The position numbers were made by a program, and so were the translations under genes. The notes beneath the pieces were generated by a model, which was not told the DNA's origin, searched no databases, and saw only the letters and a list, made by a program, of their open reading frames with translations. Below, one piece after another: positions 57,231 through 64,000 of a DNA stretch of 64,000 nt. Source of the stretch: Sycobia sp. Sy_11 (Eukaryota > Arthropoda > Insecta > Hymenoptera > Epichrysomallidae); NCBI GenBank assembly GCA_018907035.1, contig JACCIC010000027.1, positions 3,043,001 through 3,107,000 of the forward strand. Direction: 5' to 3'. Numbering within the stretch: the first letter of the stretch is position 1; each line of letters begins with the position of its first letter.

Positions 57231-57504
57231 CTCACATTTGTACACAGTAGTATAATTTGATTATATTTGCGTTGATATTCAAGCTCCGCATTTTTAAATA
57301 ATATTTACCCTACCGAAAACGCTATCTTGGCTATTATGACGTTACAACTACCAATCCCAATAGGATTACCAAAACCTTTTTCAGTGTAATTTGAAATATT
57401 TTTTTCAAAAAATAATAGTACGTATTCAAAACTTCTCTAATTATAATGTATATCCAATTTGCAAAAAACAACTTTTAACAAAAATAAAATAGTTAGGCGA
57501 GTTT

Positions 57505-57800
57505 TATGTGTTCTTAGTATAGTAAGAATTTTAAATACATGTTCTCATGTATTTTATAAAAAATTTATATAATATACTTTCCGAAGTTTCAAATATATTA
57601 ACCCAAAAATTATTCTATAATTAAATTCAAATCGGGTTACTGATATAGTCAGACTGATTATGATAAAGGAAAACATAAGAATATATGTTCTTAGCATATT
57701 AAGAAATTTACAATTTATAAATCTTATATGTATTTTATAAAAATTTACAATATATTTTCCTAAAGTCTTGCGAAATAGATTAACAAAAAATAAATTATAT
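57505..57800. repeat. Diverged tandem duplication, period about 177 bp
   Basis: GTTCTTAG(T/C)ATA(G/T)TAAGAA starts at about 57510 and 57687. Downstream, ATGTATTTTATAAAAA..TTTA and TTTCC.AAGT both recur. AT-rich, non-coding. Confidence 0.65.
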
Positions 57801-58309
57801 AACACGATAACGTCTTAAAACAATACATCGTTAAATGGTTAAGTGCATTTTATATGTGTCCCTATAAATAACAGCATGTATAATTATATATGATATTTAA
57901 ATATATTCACATAAATATATTTAAAACTCTAAAAAAAATAAATAAATAGTTTTAACAGAAATGCAGCTTAATAAACATCATTCATAAACAACCGAGTTTA
58001 TATTTTGTCCACACATGGACTCATAGAAGAATTAATGATCTTGAATGATCGTCGTTTTTAGATAAACATTCTTCTACTATTTTTTCTGATAATTCATTAT
58101 TATTAAAAAAGGCAGGTCTCAACTTGCGAAGACCATTCCCACTATTTGACAATATATCCCGTATCTGAATAAATGAAGCTTTCTTGGAAAATAAATTTCT
58201 ATTTTTTAACTACATACGTTTTCAATAGCCGAAATATAAATGCATATGATTTATAATTTAATAAGAGTGAATTACAGATGACAATTATATATAACAATAT
58301 ATATTTATT

Positions 58310-58310
<1 letters not shown>

Positions 58311-58351
<41 letters not shown>
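58311..58351. repeat. (TA)n microsatellite
   Basis: About 40 bases of TA dinucleotides. Confidence 0.95.
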
Positions 58352-58357
<6 letters not shown>

Positions 58358-59325
58358 AAATTTTCATTAAAACATTAAAAAGTAATGAGTATGTTTTGAT
58401 TTAAGGTAATAAAAACTTTTCCAAGAATATTATGACATTTACTATACATATAGTAAAATCAGTATTGCATTTATAGAATTTCAGTAATATTGAAAAGCCA
58501 TAGTAATAACGCATATCTATTTACAAGTACCATGCATGATTTTGCTAGCTTTGTCGCTGACTATTATTTTTAAAATAAAATTAATTCATATAAACTTTTT
58601 GTAGGTGATTTTGTAAGTGTAGCTATCGTCATTTTTAAGATTTTTCTTTTTTACAAATTATAACCAAAATAAATCATGGCTTCACATTATTTCACATCAG
58701 ATAATAATTGTTAAATATTTTAAAAACGACATTCAAATGATCTCTTGTAAATGCAATATATACATAATTATTTATAATTACTTTCCTAGAGGTCTACGAT
58801 GGCTCGATCGCTAGAGCGAAGGACTAGTAACTTGGCTATCCGAGTTCAAATCCCGGTCTCGACCGCTGCAATAATTTACATGTGCTTTGTTTACAAACAC
58901 ATCGCAGACCCCCGTCGCTGATTAGCACCGATATTAGGAAGCATAAATAAAGCGAAGTTAAATAACATAAAAAAAAATTACTTTCCTGAAAACAGAAACA
59001 TAAATTCCAACACACTTTACTGTTATATTGTAATACAAATAAGTTCTTATTTGAAGAATTATTTTCATTAACATTAAAAAGTAATACGTTTGCTTTGATT
59101 TAAGATAATAAAAATGTTTACAATATTATTTATGATATTTACAATACACATAGTAAAATTTGTATTGCATTTTGAGAATTGAAGGAATATTGGAAAGTCT
59201 TTATTACAACCCATATCCATTTATTTATAAGTATCATACATGATTTTGGTAGCTTTTTCGTTGACTATTATTTTTAAAATCATATTCGAAAAAATTAAAT
59301 AATAATTAGTTATATAAACTTAATT
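58358..59325. repeat. Direct duplication of about 240 bp flanking a SINE
   Basis: 58358-58605 and 59066-59325 match in order. Shared blocks are TTTTCATTAA.ACATTAAAAAGTAAT, TTTGATTTAAG.TAATAAAAA, ATAGTAAAAT, GTATTGCATTT, CATGATTTT.(G)TAGCTTT.TCG(C/T)TGACTATTATTTTTAAAAT. The copies start 708 bases apart; the SINE at 58788 sits between them and is not duplicated. Confidence 0.75.
58776..58987 (+). mobile_element. tRNA-derived SINE, copy 2, with 12-bp target duplication
   Basis: The element 58788-58975 starts AGAGGTCTACGATGGCTCGATC with an A-box-like region. A B-box GAGTTCAAATCCC (near GGTTCGANNCC) is at about 58840-58852. The body is GTGCTTTGTTTACAAACACATCGCAG then CGTCGCTGATTAGC. It ends AAGTTAAATAACATAAAAAAA. 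Flanked by perfect AATTACTTTCCT (58776-58787 and 58976-58987). It would be transcribed by RNA polymerase III and moved by a LINE. It is a tRNA-like head, not a tRNA gene: no clean cloverleaf anticodon stem forms. Confidence 0.9.
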
Positions 59326-59475
59326 TATAAAATAAGATGTCTAAAAAAAGAATGGCCATTGATTTCTTATCAGACAAATAAAATTATATATAGTCGCATA
59401 TGCAACATATCAATATATTCTGTCATATCTATGTATATTTTATATATGTATATATAAATGTATACGTATATATAT

Positions 59476-59481
59476 ATATCT

Positions 59482-59537
<56 letters not shown>
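59476..59537. repeat. (TA)n microsatellite, insertion site of the next mariner
   Basis: Interrupted TA tract ending exactly at the left TIR of the mariner. Confidence 0.9.
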
Positions 59538-59540
<3 letters not shown>

Positions 59541-60198
59541 GTGTATAAATAAGTTACTGCCGTTTTGAAAAGATGGCGCCACCGATAAAATAATCACTTA
59601 GTTTTCATCGTGTTAAGATGTCAAGTTTTGAGCCAAGTAAGCATCATTTGCGGGAATTGTTAATTTACTTCTTTCATTTAAAACAATCTGCAGCAGAAGC
59701 ACATCGACTACTCATAGAAGCATATGGTGATGTTAATTTGAGTGAGAGAAATTGTCAGGAGTGGTTCCAAAAATTTAAAAGTGGTGATTTTGACGTGGAG
59801 GACAAAACGCGGAGTGGTTGGCTCAAAGCGTATGGTAACACAGAATTGGAAGCTTTACTGGAGAAAGATCCGTGCCAAACGTAAGAAGAACTTGCACAAA
59901 AATTAGGAGTGACTCCGCAAGCTATAATATTTCACAACGTCTCAAAAGCCTAATCGATGACTCATGGTCTCGCTGAGCAGCACTTCACTTCTTACGAGGA
60001 ATTGAAGTAATGGGTCGATTTGTGGATCGCCTCAAAAGACGATCGGTTTTTTAGATGAGGTATCCACTTGCTACCCGAAAGATGGTCAAAACTAGTAGAA
60101 AATGATGGTTAATATTTTGAATGTCATTATTTGTACCTTTTTTACAATAAATTCTTTTTTCTTTATAAAAAAGCGGAAACTTATTTGTACATCCAATA
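59538..60198 (+). mobile_element. mariner deletion derivative (cecropia-type), about 660 bp
   Basis: The left TIR TTAGGTGTATAAATAAGTTACTGCC matches the reverse complement of the right end (TTGGATGTACAAATAAGTTTCCGC). The transposase frame 59618-59884 has MSSFEPSKHHLRELLIYFFH, then AAEAHRLLIEAYGD and QEWFQKFKSGDFDVEDKTRS. A stop follows, then EELAQKLGVTPQAI. At about 59940 it jumps to the C-terminus (MTHGLAEQHFTSYEEL, WIASKDDRFF, LLPERWSKLVEND-like). All three catalytic acidic residues are deleted while both ends remain, which makes a MITE-like element. Confidence 0.88.
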
Positions 60199-60409
60199 TA
60201 TGTCATTATATATTATATTATACAAGTCCTAACCAACTTCGTGGCTTATATTTAAATATTCTGCATGCTCAAATTCAGCAAATTCCTTGCTTGCTGTCGC
60301 ACTCAATCTCATGTTTTTTATATTACCATATATATAACCTTTGACTATGTTCATGCAGTTGTAAAGTGTCTTACTATAAAATTGGCAGAATTTTTTGCTA
60401 TGTATTTAC

Positions 60410-60615
60410 TATATATATATGAAATGTTTCTAAGCATTTGCGATAGTCATTCTCGGAGTTTTACATTAAAAACTGCTTTTTAGCCAAAAATTCCGGCGGG
60501 AAACGGTTCATTAGATCATAAATAGTATATATGCTTTGGAAAATTATCAATAAAGAAGTGATAAATAAGTTTTTTGATTAATTGAAAATTCGAAATCCCT
60601 ATTTAGAAGTAATTA
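60410..60615 (+). repeat. Dispersed repeat, copy 2 of 2
   Basis: Matches 5660-5885 in the same orientation (ATTCCGGCGGGAAA..., TTAGATCATAAATAGTATAT, AAAATTATCAATAAAGAA.TGATAAATAA). Unclassified. Confidence 0.75.
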
Positions 60616-60745
60616 GTTAGTAGCTGCACCGTGTCAGCGATTCTCAAACTCGCCTTCGTGTCGCTGCCATGCCAGTCGATTTAGCTAAAGGGATGCACTC
60701 AATTTGGAAGTACAAAAATAAGGTATTTTAAAAAAAAGAATGTTA

Positions 60746-61664
60746 CAGTCTGTCAAGTAAGAGTATGGTCGTGTTAATTTATAAAAAAATTTATTTGATG
60801 GAACTTTCATTTTTATATATACATTGTACACATTTTGGGTTCAGTCACTACCGGCGTCGATAATTGCCTGGCATCTACGAGGCATGCTTTCTACTAATTT
60901 GACGGCGTATTCTAGTAGCAACCATCTCCAGATCGGACGAATTTGGTAAGATCACTGCTTCAAAGTGTGTGTGCGTCTTCCAAGACGTTTCTGTTTAATA
61001 TTTGCCCACACATTTTCAATAGGGTTTGGATCGGGTGACTGCGACGGCCAATCCAATGAACGATGCCAGATTGAGTCTTCCACTCGGTATAAAAATTGCT
61101 GTGGTATTTAGGATCTTTATCCTCTTGCAGAATCCAATCTTCATTTTTCTGATGAACCAACGCGTGGTAGATGGCAGTGAAGCCTTTTTATAGATTTTTA
61201 TTATTTTTTTGCCATTTAGGTTGTCTATAAAGAGATGCAAATAATGCTTTTTTATTCCGTGTTTTACGGTTTGCTGAACAAACCGTAGAACAGGTAGAAG
61301 TTGGCTAGGCTCGAGTGAGGACACAACGTAGCCATATAGAACATTCCTTAGTAAAAATGGTATTTCAAAATCTCTATCAAGTTTATCATGCGTCCAAGGA
61401 AGTCGCTTTGTCACATGTTTTTCAGTTAAAAGGGGCTTCTTCATTGTGTTTAACCATTTCAGGCCGTGAGTACGAAGATAGGTTCGGATAATTTCGTAGA
61501 ATATATCTAAACCTTTTACCATTAATTTTGCTGGTCTTTGCCACAGTATTAAAGCAGAGTTCTGCGAAAACAGATTCACAATTCTTTCTTCTTGCGAAGA
61601 AATTAAAGCGAAATCTTTCATTACCTGTCAGTAAAGTCCACCACACTCTTACTTGACTGACTAT
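60746..61664 (-). mobile_element. Tc1-type element with TIRs, deleted transposase
   Basis: The left end (60746) CAGTCTGTCAAGTAAGAGTA pairs with the right end, whose reverse complement is TAGTCAGTCAAGTAAGAGTG (near 61664). TA flanks. On the minus strand the 61621-61016 frame and the overlapping 61160-60960 frame keep transposase pieces: RTHGLKWLNTMKKPLLTEKH and FIRKMKIGFCKRI-like. In the other frame, WILQEDKDPKYHSNFYTEWK is the Tc1 block before the third catalytic acid (normally QQDNDPKHTS). Size about 920 bp against 1.3-1.7 kb for complete Tc1 elements. Confidence 0.75.
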
Positions 61665-62058
61665 AGATTTTACAGGGTTCATTTTGAAGGTATAGTTGAA
61701 GTTGCAATACTTAATCTTGTCCAAATGTATTAGGTGTGCCTGATATATCCGATAGCATCTTCTTGTTATCTTAGATCAACTATTAATACTCAAATAATAA
61801 AGATAAACTTAGTTTTTACTATTGAAGACACTTCTTGACCATAAATCATGAAACTAATACATGATAAAGTCTTAATATATACAAATAAATTAAAATTTTA
61901 TTTTATTCTAAAGTATCAAAATTTTTTTCACCCCGATCGGATGCGTAGAGTGTTGTGGGAAAATATAACATTTTATAAAAATACACTTTCACGTTCTATA
62001 AAAATTTTTACACTAACAATAAGTAATTATAAATTTTATAATATTCTAATGTTAATAG

Positions 62059-62520
62059 GTGGGACACGCAAGGTGACTTTACTACAATGCATCCATTACC
62101 AATTGTGAAAGTTCGTCTCTATACAGAAAATCCAGCAATGCTAGCACTGGAAGATAAAGAATTAGGTAAAGTTGTGTTAAAGCCAACACCATTATCCAGT
62201 CGCGTACCTGAATGGCATCGAATGACCATCCCAAAAAACTCAGACCAAGATCTTCGTATTAAAATTGCTTGCCGAATGGATAAACCGCTTAATATGAAAC
62301 ACTGCGGTTATCTGTTTGCCGTAGGAAAGTCTATTTGGAAAAAGTGGAAAAAACGCTATTTTGTTTTGGTTCAAGTTTCTCAGTATACGTTTGCAATGTG
62401 CTCTTATAAAGAAAAAAAAAGTGAGCCTTCGGAAATGATGCAGCTTGATGGTTATACAGTGGACCATATAGAATCTGTTTCTGCTAATCTTATGGCTGGA
62501 ATGGACTTACAAGAGGGAAA
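62059..62520 (+). CDS. Cadps: CAPS/Cadps exon (end of C2, start of PH domain)
   Basis: Acceptor GTTAATAG; the first base completes the codon split after 43697, giving [19 protein letters not shown] across the junction. Then [20 protein letters not shown] completes the C2 domain. [20 protein letters not shown] starts the PH domain, followed by [20 protein letters not shown] and [20 protein letters not shown]. The PH domain binds PI(4,5)P2 at the plasma membrane in the CAPS family and is needed for vesicle priming. The exon ends ...LQEGK with donor AA|GTAAAT at 62521. The rest of PH and the Munc13-like MHD region are beyond the window. The ATG at 62087 is internal. Confidence 0.93.
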
Positions 62521-64000
62521 GTAAATAACCAACTGTTGCTTTGCTATTACTTTACTATTATTTAAAATAATTTTTAAATTACTTTACTACTTTTAAAATA
62601 GTTTTATAAATAATATACTTATTAAAGAAAGACTATTGCCTGTTACAGCTAACTCTACGTTATGATGAATAAATTTTTCGTTTTGTAAAGTTTCAATTAA
62701 TTTAAAATTTTTTGAATTCTATCTCGCTAAATAAATCGTCAAAGAAAAAATACTTACACTAATGTTTTTGAATTAAAAACTCTATTTGGACAATATGATT
62801 TATTTAGGCATTTATACTGTTCACAATAGCCATATTATAAATATTCCATAATTTGCCATAAATTACACGTGGAATAAAATATATTACCGCGATATTTTTT
62901 CTAAGATATTTTATTGACATTACCTACCAAACATACGTACCAAAGCACAAAAGTTGATGCTTTTGTCAGAAACGATATTCTGTTGCTAAAATTACAAACT
63001 AAAAATTTTTGTCCAAAAATTACTAGAGCCTGACTACTTGATATCAATAAGCAGACATTTATTGAAATTATCAACTAAAATACATGTACCAGAGCTAAGA
63101 GGCTACCCATACCGATTGATAACTAAAACTCTCCAAAAATGAATTGTGAGTCAGTTCTTTCTCCTCTTCTCAACTCTCTTGATTCTCTTTACAGTTATCT
63201 CCTACAATTTAGACAACAATTGAGGATTAATTATTGGTTAACTCATTGGTTAATCAAGTATTGATTAACCAATGAGACTTTATTAAAAATCAAAAAGAAT
63301 CGGTGCAAGCTACAGTGGGAAAGAAAGAGAACCAAAAGAGCTCAAGTAAGTGTGAGAGAGAAACGTCGAGCTAATTCAGAGTAACCTATTAAAACATGGC
63401 TAGATCCGAAGCGTTAAATTCTGTAAGGGGCCCTATTATGTAAAAGTGCTACGAGCAGTTGTATCTATGAAAAATTTTATAACTCATTTATAAGCATTCA
63501 TATGAATGATTATAAAAATCTTGATTTATTATATCAAATTATTGAATTTCTTAGTTAATTATTAAAAACTAATTCTAACGAGATGTAATAGCTACGAGCT
63601 TTTTTCCGATAGTATAAGAACTTTTTTCTAAGATTTTTTAGTTTTATACAAAATGTTTGAAACTTGGTCCAAAAATTCAATTTATTTAGAAATATGATAA
63701 TCAAATGCGTATTGAGTGTAAGGAATTTTGCAATATTAATTAATGGTAATTGCAAGTAAAGATATTTTTCTACATTTAATTAAAACGTAGATTTGGTCAA
63801 ATGTAATATAATAAAAAAAATAGTTCTTTTCGACCGATAACCGATATGAACATTAGAATTTTAACTCACAGCTAAAACTTATTTTTAAGAAAAGTACAAT
63901 GTTCAGAAAATTGAAATATTGAGCGGAAAATAACAAGAATAACTTTCGGCTTTTAATTGAAGTTTACTATTTAAGATGAGAAACTATTATTATCAAAACT
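62521..64000. other. Next CAPS intron, AT-rich, no gene recognised
   Basis: No further exon, TIR or tandem repeat recognised up to the window end. TTGGTTAA(C/T)(T/C)CA units are locally inverted at about 63233-63275. Confidence 0.5.

Noticed and set aside
58788..58860. Possible tRNA gene (A-box and B-box-like sequence)
   Set aside because: It is the head of a SINE with body, A-tail and target duplication, and the anticodon stem does not pair cleanly.
62240..62467. Minus-strand frame across the last CAPS exon
   Set aside because: Shadow of the PH-domain coding sequence on the + strand.

Overview
This is a piece of a eukaryotic, almost certainly insect, nuclear genome. It is very AT-rich, crowded with (TA)n microsatellites, and carries three spliced exons of one conserved animal gene separated by introns of about 22.6 kb and 18.4 kb. 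The mobile-element mix (several mariner families, Penelope-like elements, Gypsy and BEL/Pao pieces, an R1-clade LINE, a hAT, a Tc1, a Maverick/Polinton-like remnant, a tRNA-derived SINE) fits an insect. Hymenoptera is plausible, but nothing seen here proves the order.

Host gene. The only host gene I can defend is the calcium-dependent activator protein for secretion (CAPS/Cadps), on the + strand. The exons are 20171-20662 (conserved N-terminal block), 43300-43697 (leading into and starting the C2 domain) and 62059-62520 (rest of C2 and start of the PH domain). All three have GT/AG boundaries and join in frame. Upstream and downstream exons are outside the window or were not recognised.

Layout. 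1-1015: Gypsy integrase-region fragment. 2.9-5.9 kb: mariner piece, tandem repeats and a dispersed repeat. 6.2-7.1 kb: two Penelope-like (PLE) fragments in opposite orientation. 9.6-13.2 kb: decayed Maverick/Polinton-like element with minus-strand capsid-region genes and plus-strand integrase. 13.2-14.5 kb: PLE. 14.6-15.7 kb: long inverted-repeat (foldback) element. 17.6-19.2 kb: rearranged Gypsy piece. Intron after the first CAPS exon: mariner (20.9-22.0), gag-like remnant, internally deleted Gypsy (24.1-28.0) broken by a PLE (28.0-29.1), BEL/Pao fragment (30.2-30.6), and an LTR with primer-binding site (31.2-31.9). This is followed by two inverted PLE pieces (32.8-34.3) and Gypsy gag-pro-RT (34.6-37.5) ending at a SINE, then two more mariners. 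Intron after the second CAPS exon: hAT with a nested mariner (44.8-47.2), a 4.2-kb R1-clade LINE with 16-bp target duplication (48.0-52.2), mariner and DDE remnants, a second SINE with 12-bp target duplication, a deleted mariner, a dispersed repeat and a deleted Tc1.

Most of the element genes carry stops, frameshifts or deletions. The best preserved is the R1-clade LINE. The most interesting structures are four 40-nt hammerhead-ribozyme motifs with a palindromic stem III in the PLE copies, the two-copy tRNA-derived SINE, the Polinton-like remnant, the foldback element, and the LINE insertion inside an AAT-rich tract. All recognitions come from reading the sequence and from recalled family features; no database search was run.
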